In this document: positions 42,429-52,301 of the stretch, piece after piece | Numbering within the stretch: position 1 is the first letter of the stretch | How the letters are laid out: the number at the start of each line of letters is the position of its first letter | DNA from: Phycisphaerales bacterium | GTDB lineage: Bacteria; Planctomycetota; Phycisphaerae; Tepidisphaerales; Tepidisphaeraceae | Assembly (NCBI GenBank): GCA_020853095.1 | Contig: JADYZN010000061.1 | Location: 121,428 to 185,427 of the forward strand | Direction: 5' to 3' | Length of the DNA stretch: 64,000 bases | Translations under genes and position numbers: made by a program | Notes under the pieces: generated by a model | The model's input: only the letters and a program-made list of their open reading frames with translations | What the model was told of the DNA's origin: nothing | The model's database searches: none

Positions 42429-44030
42429 TCAATTCGCCGTGGTTGGCGCATCCTGCGGGGCGATGGGGGCAAGTCGGAAGATTCGGCCGCTGCCGGGCTT
42501 GATGTGGGGCCGGCCGGTTCGCATGGACAATTCGCCGAAATCAAGAACGTACAACGCGCCATCCGGGCCGAACTTGACGTCGATGGGGCGTTCGAGGGCG
42601 ACCGGATCATCTTCCAGCCGGCTGGCGGGTTTGCCCTCGGTGTTGCGGATGAAATCCTTGACGAGGTGGGCGTCAACGTCGACGCTGACGACCTTGAATC
42701 CCACCGGCGAGAGAAGTTTTCTGCCGCTGGTGGCGAATGGGGCGGTGTCGCCGCTGAGGGCGACGATCACGTTGCCGTGATAATCCTTGAAGGGGCCGTC
42801 GGCCGGGGCGAAATCCATCTTGGCGGCGCCGGAAAGTGGCGAAAACGTGGCGCGTAGCAGCGTGTTGCGGTTGGGTCGAATCAGCCCGCTGGTTTCGTGG
42901 TCGATCAGGAAGGAGATGTCGGGATAGCCGGATTTGATGATCAAATCCGCGCCCGGTTGAAATCTCGCATCGCCGATGGGAAACAGGTCGGTGGAAAAAT
43001 CAGGCCATCCATACCAGGTGCCGCTGACCACTTTCAGAAGTGAATCCGGATCGTCCTTGATGGGGCGGGTGCCGCGCAATTCCATGCCGTTGTTGGTCAT
43101 GTACAAATTGCCATCTTCATTGAACGCCAGCCCGCGCGGGCGGCGGATGCCGTGGGCTTCCACCTTCAGACCGCCGCCGGCGGGGTTGACCGAATAGATC
43201 GCGCCCGATGGTTTTTCGTTGGGCGCCCGGCGGATGCGGGTCTGGTTGCTGGTGCCAAAAGGTTGAAAGGGGGCCGTGACGGCGATGTCATCCCCGCCAA
43301 ACAGCCCCGCACGGGGGTTGCGGGTGTCAAAGCGGTATCCCAGCAGCTTCAAATCCATCCATGGCTGGTCGCAGAATTCGGGATGGCGATCGACCCATCC
43401 CATGGCCCAGTCATCGAGGCCGACGACGCCGGAATTGGTGGCCGCGCCGACGCCGAAAAAGAGCCGACCGCTGGGTGCGATGGCGATGTCGGTGACGGAA
43501 AACTCACCCTGTGCCGGCAGATCGGCGACCACGGTGGTGTGCGAACCATCGTATCCGAACGCGGTGATCACGCCTCGTCCCTTGGAATCGCGATGGGAGA
43601 CGTAGATGCGCCCCTGGTCGACGACCATGCCGCCGATGGGGCCGTATATCACGAAACCGGTTTGCACCAGCGGGATGCGCCGGCCGACGGGATAAACGTC
43701 GAACCGCTCCCCATCGTGCCGAATGCCGAAAATGCGTGGCGAGCCGCCGTCGATGCCCCCTTCGGCGATCAACATCGTCCCCTGGGCGTCGAAGGCCATG
43801 GCGGTGGGGGCGGTCAGGTTGGCGATGTACGGTTTGAGTTCAAAGCCGCTGGGATATTCGACGATCCGGCGGTCGATGGTTTTCTGTTCGGAAAGAGGCA
43901 GGACGTAAGGTTGCCGCGCGCAACCGCCGATCGCCGCCGCGATCGCCGTCATCACCAAGCCCATGATCTGCCATCGCCGTGTACGGCCTGCTCGCACGAT
44001 GTTGCTCCTGTGGATCGCGTTTCGATTCAT
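42429..44030 (-). CDS. Lipoprotein with glucose/sorbosone dehydrogenase-like beta-propeller
   Basis: The product has a lipoprotein signal (a basic stretch, MGLVMTAIAAAIGGC, with the Cys of IGGC as lipidation site) and then about 490 residues of six-bladed propeller of the Sndh/GdhB type: FELKPYIANLTAPTAMAFDAQGTMLIAEGG (read in parts), repeated FGIRHDGERF- and MAFN-like strands, HGIRRPRGLAFNEDGNLYMTNNGM, and a C-terminal PIDVKFGPDGALYVLDFG. Such proteins oxidise aldose sugars with PQQ, but many lipoproteins of this fold have unknown substrates. The start at 44030 is preferred; 43964 is an alternative. Convergent with mgtE (16 bases). Confidence 0.75.
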   Translation of the reverse strand: MNRNAIHRSNIVRAGRTRRWQIMGLVMTAIAAAIGGCARQPYVLPLSEQKTIDRRIVEYPSGFELKPYIANLTAPTAMAFDAQGTMLIAEGGIDGGSPRIFGIRHDGERFDVYPVGRRIPLVQTGFVIYGPIGGMVVDQGRIYVSHRDSKGRGVITAFGYDGSHTTVVADLPAQGEFSVTDIAIAPSGRLFFGVGAATNSGVVGLDDWAMGWVDRHPEFCDQPWMDLKLLGYRFDTRNPRAGLFGGDDIAVTAPFQPFGTSNQTRIRRAPNEKPSGAIYSVNPAGGGLKVEAHGIRRPRGLAFNEDGNLYMTNNGMELRGTRPIKDDPDSLLKVVSGTWYGWPDFSTDLFPIGDARFQPGADLIIKSGYPDISFLIDHETSGLIRPNRNTLLRATFSPLSGAAKMDFAPADGPFKDYHGNVIVALSGDTAPFATSGRKLLSPVGFKVVSVDVDAHLVKDFIRNTEGKPASRLEDDPVALERPIDVKFGPDGALYVLDFGELSMRTGRPHIKPGSGRIFRLAPIAPQDAPTTAN

Positions 44031-44151
44031 GCAATCGTCCACCCGCGCGGGCGGTGAAAGTAGCCTAACCCATGCTTCCGGCGGGAACAAGAAGCGATTC
44101 CCGGCCGGTTTTTATTTTTCATCGGCCGTGAGGAAGTATACCATCGTGAAC

Positions 44152-44583
44152 ATGAACCATTTACGAACGTTGAGCCTGTTGACATGCTTCGTGGCCCTGG
44201 CGGCGGCCTCCTGCCAATCCAAAGGTCCATCCTCCGGTTCGGATCAGCCTCCCCTGATGCGCGGCAATGGAGGCGTCTACACCGCCGACGACGCCGGACA
44301 AACGATCTCCGCATCGGCGGGAGAACGGTTTGACCTGTTGCTTCCATCCAACCCCACCACGGGATATCGCTGGAAGATGGCTCAATCCCCCGATGGGGAG
44401 GTCGTGCGGCTGTATCGCAACGATTACACCTCCGAATCGCCCGGAACGATCGGCGGCGGCGGCCACGAAACCTGGACTTTTCGCGCGGTCTCGCCCGGAT
44501 CGACGGCGCTGACCTTGCAATATGTCGCGCCCGATGGCCGGCGGGTGGCCAAAGAGCTGACCTTTCATCTGATCGTTCATTGA
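44152..44583 (+). CDS. Chagasin-like (I42 family) protease inhibitor lipoprotein
   Basis: A small cysteine-protease inhibitor of the I42 type, exported as a lipoprotein: MNHLRTLSLLTCFVALAAASC, with the Cys as the lipidation site. The inhibitory loops are visible as LPSNPTTGYRWKM (loop NPTTGY) and GGGGHETWTFRAVSPG (second loop). The third loop, usually RPW, reads DGRRVAKEL, so the final wedge is missing or altered. AGGAAG lies 15 bases upstream of this ATG and 9 bases upstream of a GTG at 44146, so the true start may be 44146. A protease partner cannot be named. Confidence 0.72.
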   Translation: MNHLRTLSLLTCFVALAAASCQSKGPSSGSDQPPLMRGNGGVYTADDAGQTISASAGERFDLLLPSNPTTGYRWKMAQSPDGEVVRLYRNDYTSESPGTIGGGGHETWTFRAVSPGSTALTLQYVAPDGRRVAKELTFHLIVH

Positions 44584-44628
44584 CCGGTCTGCCCGCCCGG
44601 CGGGACTGCGGGGCCGCGGCCAAACGAC

Positions 44629-44660
44629 CAAAAAAAGAAGGGCACGGCGGGCGTGCCCTT
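44629..44660 (-). terminator. Terminator after mdh
   Basis: Read on the minus strand, a 9-bp stem (44638-44646 with 44652-44660) is followed by TTCTTTTTTT (A-run at 44629-44636 on the plus strand). Confidence 0.88.
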
Positions 44661-44690
44661 CGGTGAAGCTGTGATCGTGTCGGAAGAAGG

Positions 44691-45626
44691 TCAGATTTTG
44701 ATGTTCTTGACCAGCTCCTTCACGTGGTCCACGCTGGCCTGGAACATTTTGCGTTCGGCGTCGTCCAGTTCGATCTCGATGATGCGCTCCACGCCCTTGG
44801 TTCCCAGCACGCACGGGACGCCCACGAAATATCCGCCGATGCCATATTCCTTTTGGCAATAGGCCGCACAGGGGAGGATGCGTTTCTTGTCGCGGATGAT
44901 CGACTCGGCCATCTGCACGGTGGCGGCCGCCGGGGCGTAATAGGCGCTGCCGGTCTTGAGCAATTTGACGATCTCCGCGCCGCCGTCGCGGGCGCGCTGG
45001 ATGATCTGTTCCAGCCGATCGGGTTTGACCAGTTGGGTGATCGGGATGCCGCCGGCGAAGGTGTACCGCTTCAGCGGAACCATGTCGTCGCCGTGGCCGC
45101 CCAGCAGCAGCGCCTGCACATCCTCCACGCTGCAGCCGACTTCCTCGGCCAGGAACGAGCGATAACGGGCCGTGTCCAGCACGCCGGCCTGGCCGAGAAT
45201 GCGCTGGGTGGGGAAGCCCGACGCCTTCCACGCCACGTAGACCATCGCGTCCAGCGGGTTGCTGACGACGATCATCACCGCGTTGGGCGAGTGTTTGGCG
45301 ACGTTCTCGGCGACGCTCTTGACGATGCCGGTGTTGATGTTGATCAGGTCGTCGCGGCTCATGCCCGGCTTGCGGGCGACGCCGGCGGTGACGATCACCA
45401 CGTCCGAATCCTTGGTCGCTTCATAGCTGGTGGAGCCGATGATTTTGGAATCGTACCCTTCAATCGGCGAGGCTTCGTACAAATCCAACGCCTTGCCCTG
45501 GGGCATCCCATCCACCTGCGGGACGTCCACCAGCACGATGTCGCCCAGTTCCTTGGAAGCCGCCCAGTGGGCGGCGGTCGCGCCGACGTTGCCGGCGCCG
45601 ATGATCGAAATTTTCGCTCGACGCAT
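44691..45626 (-). CDS. mdh: Malate dehydrogenase (LDH-like type)
   Basis: NAD-dependent oxidation of malate to oxaloacetate in the TCA cycle. The 311 residues are of the lactate/malate dehydrogenase family: [18 protein letters not shown] (NAD motif), [19 protein letters not shown] with the substrate Arg pair, [37 protein letters not shown] (read in parts), and [16 protein letters not shown] with the catalytic His. The start at 45626 has AAGGATC upstream on the minus strand. It is divergent from the ABC ATPase gene; each has its own promoter region. Confidence 0.95.
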   Translation of the reverse strand: MRRAKISIIGAGNVGATAAHWAASKELGDIVLVDVPQVDGMPQGKALDLYEASPIEGYDSKIIGSTSYEATKDSDVVIVTAGVARKPGMSRDDLININTGIVKSVAENVAKHSPNAVMIVVSNPLDAMVYVAWKASGFPTQRILGQAGVLDTARYRSFLAEEVGCSVEDVQALLLGGHGDDMVPLKRYTFAGGIPITQLVKPDRLEQIIQRARDGGAEIVKLLKTGSAYYAPAAATVQMAESIIRDKKRILPCAAYCQKEYGIGGYFVGVPCVLGTKGVERIIEIELDDAERKMFQASVDHVKELVKNIKI

Positions 45627-45750
45627 GATTCTTGATCCTTTCAGAAAATACTCACAAGCCCGACTCCGGGCGTTGCCCACTTTACACCAGCAGGGGGGTC
45701 GATTATCGGCAAACGGTCCGTCGTTGCAATGATCCGCCAATTTTGCCGCC

Positions 45751-45779
45751 TTGAGGCCCTTATCGGACGCCGCTATAGT
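45751..45779 (+). promoter_or_regulatory. Promoter of the ABC ATPase-permease operon
   Basis: TTGAGG (45751-45756), a 17-base spacer and TATAGT (45774-45779), followed by the ATG at 45806. Confidence 0.55.
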
Positions 45780-45805
45780 TCGTCCGCTGAAGTTGAAAGG
45801 ATTCA

Positions 45806-46543
45806 ATGGCTCCCCTGGTAGTGGAGAATGTCACCAAGCGGTTTCGTCAGGGCGACCGCGACGTTGTCGCGCTGGATTCGATCTCCCTGGATGTCGGCCA
45901 GGGGCAGTTCCTGGCGGTCATGGGGGCCAGCGGTTCGGGCAAAAGCACCCTCCTTCATCTGATGGCCGGCCTGTCGTACCCCGATAGCGGGTCGATCCGC
46001 ATCAACGGCATCGACATCGCGAAGATGAGCGATGGAAAGCTGACCCTCTTTCGCCGCCGGCAGATCGGGCTGGTGTTTCAATCCTTCAACTTGATTCCAA
46101 CGCTGACGGCCGAGGAAAACATGGCTCTGCCGCTGATGCTGGAGCGACAGGATGCCGCCCGAATCCGCGGCCGAACCGGCGAATTGCTGGAGATTCTGGG
46201 CCTGACCGCCCGCCGAAATCATCGCCCCGACGCCCTCAGCGGCGGCGAACAGCAGCGCGTCGCCATCGGCCGGGCGCTGGTCACCGATGCGGCCGTGATT
46301 CTGGCCGATGAACCCACCGGCAACCTCGATTCGGTCAACAGCCGTTCGGTCTGCGAATTGCTCCGCGACCTGTCGGCCGTCCACAATAAAACCGTCGTGA
46401 TGGTCACCCACGAGCCGGCGGTGGCCGCGTTTGCCCGTGAAGCCGCCATCTTGAAAGATGGCCGCCTCGTGCAGCGATTCGCCCTCGACGGCCAGGATGC
46501 CGGCCAGTCGCTGGCGATGCGATACCAGCAGTTGCACAGTTGA
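45806..46543 (+). CDS. ABC transporter ATP-binding protein (LolD/MacB-like)
   Basis: A 245-residue ATPase with Walker [17 protein letters not shown] (about residues 41-56), Q-loop [16 protein letters not shown], signature [15 protein letters not shown] near 141 and Walker [13 protein letters not shown] near 164. This belongs to the LolD/MacB/FtsE class of ATPases that work with FtsX-like permeases; one is encoded directly downstream. The gap of 102 bases between the two holds a large palindromic repeat (46583-46636). The pair would move lipids, lipoproteins or peptides; the substrate is not known. Confidence 0.9.
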   Translation: MAPLVVENVTKRFRQGDRDVVALDSISLDVGQGQFLAVMGASGSGKSTLLHLMAGLSYPDSGSIRINGIDIAKMSDGKLTLFRRRQIGLVFQSFNLIPTLTAEENMALPLMLERQDAARIRGRTGELLEILGLTARRNHRPDALSGGEQQRVAIGRALVTDAAVILADEPTGNLDSVNSRSVCELLRDLSAVHNKTVVMVTHEPAVAAFAREAAILKDGRLVQRFALDGQDAGQSLAMRYQQLHS

Positions 46544-46582
46544 TCGGTGTTTTTCCCTCTCCCTGTATTCAGCGAGAGGGTC

Positions 46583-46636
46583 GTAGGGTGGGTATCGCCC
46601 ACCAACTCAAATGCTGGTGGGCGATGCCCACCCTAC
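46583..46636. repeat. REP-like palindromic repeat between the ABC ATPase and permease genes
   Basis: Two 22-base arms (46583-46604 and 46615-46636) with one mismatch around a 10-base loop. The arms read GTAGGGTGGGTATCGCCC plus ACCA and their complement. The same 'TAGGGTGGG.ATCGCCCACC' palindrome occurs as a dispersed repeat in many bacterial genomes (recollection). Confidence 0.8.
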
Positions 46637-46645
46637 AAAATCGCC

Positions 46646-49297
46646 ATGGCTATCTTCAAACTCGCCGCCGCCAACCTTCGCACCCGAAAAATTCGCATGG
46701 TGCTGGCGTTGGCCGCGATCATCTTCGCCGTCAGCCTGGTGGTGGCCGTCACCAGCGGTTACGCCTCCCTTAACGCCTCCGCCCAGAAATTCATCGCAAC
46801 CTACATGGGCGTCACCGATGCCCAGATCACCCGAATGGGCGCGATGCACGGAACCGTTCCACAATCGATCTCCGATCAGCTCAAATCCGATCCCGATGTC
46901 GCCAAGGTGATCGTCCGCCTCGAATTGGACACCCAGCTCCCCGGCTCATCGGTCCTGGCACAGCTTATCGGCGTCCGCCGACCTGAAGACACCCAGGTGG
47001 AATCGCTTCGCATGGTCGAGGGACATTGGTTTGAAACCGACCGGGGCGATGTCGCCGTCATCGACCAGGTGGCGGCGGAAAAACTGAACGTCGGCCTGGG
47101 TGGAACGTTTTCCATCCCCGGAGCAAGGGAAAAATTAACCGTCAAAGTCGTCGGAATCGTTCACAAACCCTCCATCCTGGCGGCGGCGGCGCAGACGATC
47201 TACCTGCCGCTGGCCACGATGCAGCAACTGGCCCTGCCCGGCCAGCCGCCGCAGGTCACGCGGATCCTCATCACGCTTAAATCCGGCCGCGATCTGAACC
47301 AATGGGCCGCCCGCTGGCGCGAAAAACTCGAACAGATCGACCCATCGTTGAGCTTGCGACTGTCGCGTGAAAACCGCGAGCAGATGGAATCCAACGTCGA
47401 GGTGTTGCACATTCTCAGTTACCTCGGCGGGGCGGTCTCCATCCTGGCGGCCGGGTTTATCGTGCTGTCCACGCTGACCATGGGGGTCGCCGAACGCCAG
47501 CGCACGCTGGCGATGTTGCGCGCCATCGGCGCGTTCAAGTGGCAAATCGGCCTGCTGGTGGTCAGTGAAGGTTTGATCCTGGCTCTGATCGGCGCTGTCC
47601 TGGGGACGCCGCTGGGCTGGGCGTGGATCAAGTTGCTGTCGATCCAGTTTGATCATCTGTTCGCGGCCGGGGTGCATATCGACGTTTTGGGCATTGTGAT
47701 GGGCGCCGGCGGCGTGATGATCGCGGCGTTGCTGGGGAGCTTTTTGCCCGCATGGTGGGCGATGCGGGTGGACCCGTTGGCCGCGATGTCGCCGCTGGCC
47801 GCGCCGGCCGCCACCCGTCGCCGGTTGCCTTGGCGTTCGGCATTGCTCGGATTGCTCTTTGCCGGCATCGATCCGCTCCTTTTTCATGGCCCGCTCGACT
47901 GGCTGGTGCGCCAGTCCATGGTTGAAAACCCCGAGCGGATCATCCGTAAAACCCAGTTTTATGGCCATTTTTTCGCCGGTGTGCCGGGAATCATGATCGG
48001 ATTTTTCCTGGTCGCGCCCCTGCTGGTCTGGCTGGCCGAGCGATTCATCGGCCCGCTGGCCGCCAGCTTGTTTGGCATCCGTTTCGCGCTGCTGCGTCAA
48101 CAACTCACCGGCGGCATCTGGCGGGCCGCCGCCACCTGCGCGGCATTGATGGTCGGCCTGGCCATCCTGGTGGTCATGCAGATTCAGAGCAACAGCCTTC
48201 TAAACGCATGGAAACTGCCCGACCGGTTTCCCGACATCTTCATCTTCAGCATCGCCGGTCTTAACCCACAGCAGCAAAAGGAGTTGGCGCAAGTCCCCGG
48301 CATTCGACCCGAAGAACTGATGCCCATCGCCATCGCCTTGCCGGAGTTGTGGAAGACGATCTTTTCCATCGGCGGAACCAACGCCATCCCCAACGCCACG
48401 ATGTTTTTCGGCGTGGACCCGGACAAGGCACTGAAGATGATGGAGTTGGATTTTCGCGATGGGAACGCCGCCGACGCCGCCCGGTTGCTTAAACAAGGCC
48501 GTCACCTGATCGTCACCGATGAATATCGCCAGTTGAAAGGGTTGAAAGTGGGGGACACGCTCACCTTGAACACCCCGAAGCACGGGCCGGTGGATTACAC
48601 CATCTGCGGCGTGGTCTGGTCGCCGGGGATCGACCTGATCGTCAGCCGATTCGACATGGGCCGCCAGTTCGACCAGCGCACCACCGCCGCGGTCTTCGGC
48701 ACGCTCAAGGATGCCCGCGATGATTTTGGCGTCACCGATGCCCGCCTCTTCGCCGCCAATCTCGAATACCACGTCGAAAAGGAACAACTGATCGAAAACA
48801 TCCAGAAAAAGCTGGGCACGCTGGGCCTGGTCGTCGGCGACGTCCGTGAGATCAAATACAACATCCAACAGAATTTCAACCGGATCATTCGCCTGGCCAG
48901 TACGATGGCTTTTTGTGCCATGGTTCTGGCGGCGCTGGGGGTTGCCAACACCCTGATGGCCGGCATCCGCACCCGGCGATGGCAATTCGGCATCCTTCGC
49001 AGCATCGGCGTCACCCGATGGCAACTGCTGAGGCTGGTGATGGCCGAGGCGTTTCTCATGGGGCTGGTCGCCTGCGGCATGGGTGTGCTGTGCGGTTTTG
49101 AATTGACCTGGGGAGCGCGTGGGATCGGGCGGAATCTGCTTGGGTTCCTGCCCCCGATCGCCATCCCATGGGACATCATCGGCATCGGCGCGGCGGTGGT
49201 GCTGGGCGTGGCGTTGCTGGCCAGCCTCTGGCCCGCGTTCAGTGTGGCCCGCGCCAAGCCCCTGGCGCTGCTTCAGTCCGGTCGAGCCGCCGCATGA
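46646..49297 (+). CDS. FtsX-like ABC transporter permease
   Basis: The 883-residue protein is a two-part permease of the MacB/LolE-type: an N-terminal helix, a periplasmic domain, three helices with an FtsX signature (LSTLTMGVAERQRTLAMLRAIGAFKWQI), a second half repeating the pattern (an extracytoplasmic domain with LKVGDTLTLNTPKHGPVDYTICGVV, then ANTLMAGIRTRRWQFGILRSIGVTRWQLL). Eight to ten membrane helices are expected. The start at 46646 is just downstream of the palindrome. It pairs with the upstream ATPase. The long extracytoplasmic parts fit a lipoprotein or peptide exporter. Confidence 0.88.
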   Translation: MAIFKLAAANLRTRKIRMVLALAAIIFAVSLVVAVTSGYASLNASAQKFIATYMGVTDAQITRMGAMHGTVPQSISDQLKSDPDVAKVIVRLELDTQLPGSSVLAQLIGVRRPEDTQVESLRMVEGHWFETDRGDVAVIDQVAAEKLNVGLGGTFSIPGAREKLTVKVVGIVHKPSILAAAAQTIYLPLATMQQLALPGQPPQVTRILITLKSGRDLNQWAARWREKLEQIDPSLSLRLSRENREQMESNVEVLHILSYLGGAVSILAAGFIVLSTLTMGVAERQRTLAMLRAIGAFKWQIGLLVVSEGLILALIGAVLGTPLGWAWIKLLSIQFDHLFAAGVHIDVLGIVMGAGGVMIAALLGSFLPAWWAMRVDPLAAMSPLAAPAATRRRLPWRSALLGLLFAGIDPLLFHGPLDWLVRQSMVENPERIIRKTQFYGHFFAGVPGIMIGFFLVAPLLVWLAERFIGPLAASLFGIRFALLRQQLTGGIWRAAATCAALMVGLAILVVMQIQSNSLLNAWKLPDRFPDIFIFSIAGLNPQQQKELAQVPGIRPEELMPIAIALPELWKTIFSIGGTNAIPNATMFFGVDPDKALKMMELDFRDGNAADAARLLKQGRHLIVTDEYRQLKGLKVGDTLTLNTPKHGPVDYTICGVVWSPGIDLIVSRFDMGRQFDQRTTAAVFGTLKDARDDFGVTDARLFAANLEYHVEKEQLIENIQKKLGTLGLVVGDVREIKYNIQQNFNRIIRLASTMAFCAMVLAALGVANTLMAGIRTRRWQFGILRSIGVTRWQLLRLVMAEAFLMGLVACGMGVLCGFELTWGARGIGRNLLGFLPPIAIPWDIIGIGAAVVLGVALLASLWPAFSVARAKPLALLQSGRAAA

Positions 49298-49387
49298 GGC
49301 CGCGTCGGGAAGAAAATTTTGGCGATCAAAATAGAGTCCACTTGAACCCACCCCACCTTTTCGGCTTATAATGGCAAAGTCTCAAGG

Positions 49388-50974
49388 ATGGAGAAGATGC
49401 ACAGAAGAAGACGTTCTTCGGCTCAATTGATTGAGTCACTCGAATCCCGCGTTCTATTGTCCGCCGCCGAACCAACGCCAAATGAGCAATATCTCATTGA
49501 GTTGATCAATCGCGCCCGCGCCAACCCCACGGCCGAGGCCGCTTCGTTCGGCATCGATCTCAATGAGGGCCTCTCTCCCGGAACGATCTCCAACGACCCC
49601 AAGCAACCGCTGGCGGTCAATCCCTATATCACCGACGCCGCGCGCGGCCACAGCCAGCACATGCTCGACGTCGATCAGTTCGATCACGATGGGATCGGCG
49701 ATGGCACACCGTACAGCCGGATGAGCGATGCGGGGTTTGTGTTTGTCCCGCCGGCCGCATCGGCCGAGAATATCGCCTGGTCCGGATCGACCCCCTCGGT
49801 GCCCGACACGCTGCAAACCATCGACCAGATTCACCACGATCTGTTCGTTGACACCCCCATCCCCGACCGCGGCCATCGTCTGAACCTGATGGACCCCAAC
49901 CTGCGCGAAGTCGGCACCGGCATCGTCACCGGCGAATTCACCAGCGGATTCACCACCTACAACTCCGTCATGGTCACGCAGGATTTCGCCGACTCCACCG
50001 GCAATCCATTCCTCACCGGCGTGGTCTATCGCGACACCACCGTGAACGACGATTTTTACACCCCCGGCGAAGGCATCGGCGGCGTCACCATCACCGCCAC
50101 CGACCTCAATACACAAACCCAATACTCCACCACCTCCCTCGACGCCGGCGGGTACAGCCTGGCGCTGCCGCCGGGAACCTATCGCGTCGTCGCCTCCGAC
50201 ATCGCGATCCATAAAATCTTCCGCGTCATCAACGTCGGCGCGGACAATGTCAAACTCGATTTCACCTCCGATTCCTTCGATGTCGGCCTCTATCGCGGCT
50301 CGGCCGCCCACTTTTTCTTCGACATCAATTCCAACCATGTCTGGGATGGCGGCGACCGGCATTTTGTATTCGGCCTGCCCAACGACCAGCCCATCGTCGG
50401 CGACTGGAACGGCGATGGAACGCTCAAAGCCGGCGTCTATCGCAACGGCCTGGTCTTTCTGGACACCAACGGCAACGCCGTCTGGGATGCCGGTGACAGT
50501 TTCTTTGCCTTTGGCCAAAGCGGCGACACCGCCATCGTCGGCGATTGGAACCGCGACGGCATCGACGACATCGGCGTCCATCGCGGCGGATATTTCTCAT
50601 TGGACATCAACGGCAACCACGTCTGGGACAACGGAACCGACGTCGCTTTCGCGTTCGGCCTGCCCACCGACACCCCCCTGTCAGGCGATTGGAACGGCGA
50701 TGGCTTTTATGATGTGGGGGTCTATCGCAGCGGCCTGTTTTTCCTCGATGCCAATGGCAACCGCGTTTGGAACGCCGGAGATCGCTTTTTCGCGTTCGGC
50801 CTGCCCACCGACCGGCCGGTGATCGGCGACTGGGGCCACGATGGCCATTCCAAGATGGGCGTCTTCCGCGATGGACGATTTTTCCTGGATACCAATGGCA
50901 ACGACCAATGGGACCCCACGGACGACACCTTCATTTTCGGCCTTCCCACCGATCTTCCATTGGCGGGATTGTAA
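49388..50974 (+). CDS. Secreted CAP-domain protein with planctomycete LEPR-type N-terminus and five C-terminal repeats
   Basis: Residues 1-25 contain LIESLESRVLLSA, the planctomycete N-terminal export motif 'LEPR.LLSA'. Residues about 28-190 are a CAP/SCP-like domain (NEQYLIELINRARANPTAEA; SQHMLDVDQFDHDGIGDGTPYSRM; HRLNLMDPNLREVGTGI). A carboxypeptidase-regulatory-like beta domain follows (DDFYTPGEGIGGVTITATDLNTQTQYSTTSLDAGGYSLALPPGTYRVV, read in parts). Then come five repeats of about 47 residues with DINSNHVWDGGD and VGDWNGDG, resembling calcium-binding FG-GAP/dockerin-like units. GGAG lies close to an ATG at 49397, which may be the real start. Confidence 0.8.
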   Translation: MEKMHRRRRSSAQLIESLESRVLLSAAEPTPNEQYLIELINRARANPTAEAASFGIDLNEGLSPGTISNDPKQPLAVNPYITDAARGHSQHMLDVDQFDHDGIGDGTPYSRMSDAGFVFVPPAASAENIAWSGSTPSVPDTLQTIDQIHHDLFVDTPIPDRGHRLNLMDPNLREVGTGIVTGEFTSGFTTYNSVMVTQDFADSTGNPFLTGVVYRDTTVNDDFYTPGEGIGGVTITATDLNTQTQYSTTSLDAGGYSLALPPGTYRVVASDIAIHKIFRVINVGADNVKLDFTSDSFDVGLYRGSAAHFFFDINSNHVWDGGDRHFVFGLPNDQPIVGDWNGDGTLKAGVYRNGLVFLDTNGNAVWDAGDSFFAFGQSGDTAIVGDWNRDGIDDIGVHRGGYFSLDINGNHVWDNGTDVAFAFGLPTDTPLSGDWNGDGFYDVGVYRSGLFFLDANGNRVWNAGDRFFAFGLPTDRPVIGDWGHDGHSKMGVFRDGRFFLDTNGNDQWDPTDDTFIFGLPTDLPLAGL

Positions 50975-51010
50975 GCTGCAAACCAGCGGAAAAATTTTCT
51001 GAATATTTAT

Positions 51011-51039
51011 TTGCATTCGGTCGATGTTAGGTGTACAAT
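51011..51039 (+). promoter_or_regulatory. Promoter of recA
   Basis: TTGCAT (51011-51016), a 17-base spacer and TACAAT (51034-51039), about 145 bases upstream of the GTG start. No clear LexA palindrome lies over it. Confidence 0.6.
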
Positions 51040-51183
51040 CATCCCGAACAAACCCTGAACAGGGACGGCGTTGGTGACGGCCGTCGAGTTCAGGAGCGGG
51101 GTGCGCGGTTGTCGCGCTCGCCCGCGTTTCGTCACCGTCATAGCGCCGGCTGATCAACATACCCGGCGGAAAAGGAGTTTCCC

Positions 51184-52293
51184 GTGGCCAAGTCCATCGA
51201 AAAGGCGGACGCGAAGAAGGATTCCGCGCCCCTGAAGGCAACCGTGTCGATTGATCCCGCGAGGGAATCGGCCCTGTCGCGAGCGGTTCAGCAGATCGAA
51301 AAACAGTTCGGCAAAGGCGCCGTCATGAAAATGGACGGCGACCAGAGAGCGACCGTGGATGGCATCCCCACCGGCAGCCTCAGCCTCGACATCGCCCTGG
51401 GCGGCGTCGGCGTGCCGCGCGGCCGCGTGCTGGAGATTTTCGGCCCTGAATCCAGCGGCAAGACCACCCTCACGCTGCACATCATCGCAAACGCCCAAAA
51501 GATGGGCGGCGTGGCGGCGTTCATCGACGCCGAGCACGCGCTGGACCCATCCTGGGCCAAGCGGCTGGGCGTTCAGTTGGACGATCTGCTGGTCAGCCAA
51601 CCCGACACCGGCGAGCAAGCCCTGGAAATCTGTGAATTGCTCGTCCGTTCCAACGCCGTGGACGTGATCGTGATCGACTCGGTCGCCGCGTTGATTCCCC
51701 GCGCTGAAATCGAAGGCGAAATGGGAGACAGCCACGTCGGCCTGCAGGCCCGGCTGATGAGCCAGGCGTTGCGAAAGCTCACCGCCGCCATCGCCAGGAG
51801 CCGCACCACCGTCATTTTCATCAACCAGATCCGCGAAAAGATCGGCGTGATGTTCGGCAACCCTGAAACCACCCCCGGCGGGCGGGCGCTCAAGTTTTAT
51901 TCGTCGGTCCGCATCGACGTTCGCCGCACACAGACCATCAAGGAAGGGGACGTCTCCATCGGCAGCCGCACCCGCGCCCGCGTGGTGAAAAACAAGATCG
52001 CGCCGCCGTTCCGCGATGCCGAATTCGACATCATGTTCGACCGCGGCATCAGCTATGAAGGCGACCTGCTGGACCTGGCCGCCCTGTGCAACATCGTTGA
52101 AAAGAGCGGCGCGTGGTACAACTACAAGACCACCCGCCTGGGGCAGGGCCGTGAGAACTCCAAGCAATATTTGGCCGACAACCGCGATTTGGCCGATGAA
52201 ATTCGACAGGCCGTGCTTGAAAGCAAGGGCCTGGCCGGCGCCAAGCGGGCACAGGAAGCCGCCGAGGCTCAGGCCGTGGGAGCTGGAGCATAA
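51184..52293 (+). CDS. recA: Recombinase RecA
   Basis: Homologous recombination and SOS co-protease; forms filaments on single-stranded DNA. Walker [10 protein letters not shown] is near residues 87-95, with [31 protein letters not shown] (read in parts), [39 protein letters not shown] (read in parts) and the C-terminal [20 protein letters not shown] loop. The GTG start has AAAAGGAG seven bases upstream. The N-terminal 20 residues are charged ([19 protein letters not shown]), longer than in E. coli. A strong hairpin follows the gene. 369 residues. Confidence 0.95.
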   Translation: MAKSIEKADAKKDSAPLKATVSIDPARESALSRAVQQIEKQFGKGAVMKMDGDQRATVDGIPTGSLSLDIALGGVGVPRGRVLEIFGPESSGKTTLTLHIIANAQKMGGVAAFIDAEHALDPSWAKRLGVQLDDLLVSQPDTGEQALEICELLVRSNAVDVIVIDSVAALIPRAEIEGEMGDSHVGLQARLMSQALRKLTAAIARSRTTVIFINQIREKIGVMFGNPETTPGGRALKFYSSVRIDVRRTQTIKEGDVSIGSRTRARVVKNKIAPPFRDAEFDIMFDRGISYEGDLLDLAALCNIVEKSGAWYNYKTTRLGQGRENSKQYLADNRDLADEIRQAVLESKGLAGAKRAQEAAEAQAVGAGA

Positions 52294-52301
52294 CTCACAG
52301 T

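Noticed and set aside
50282..50971. Tandem DNA repeats considered as CRISPR-like
   Set aside because: They encode the roughly 47-residue protein repeats in frame, without spacers or constant repeat units.
51040..51065. GAAC repeats upstream of recA considered as a LexA box
   Set aside because: They are direct, not inverted, repeats and do not match CTGT-N8-ACAG or GAAC-N4-GTTC.
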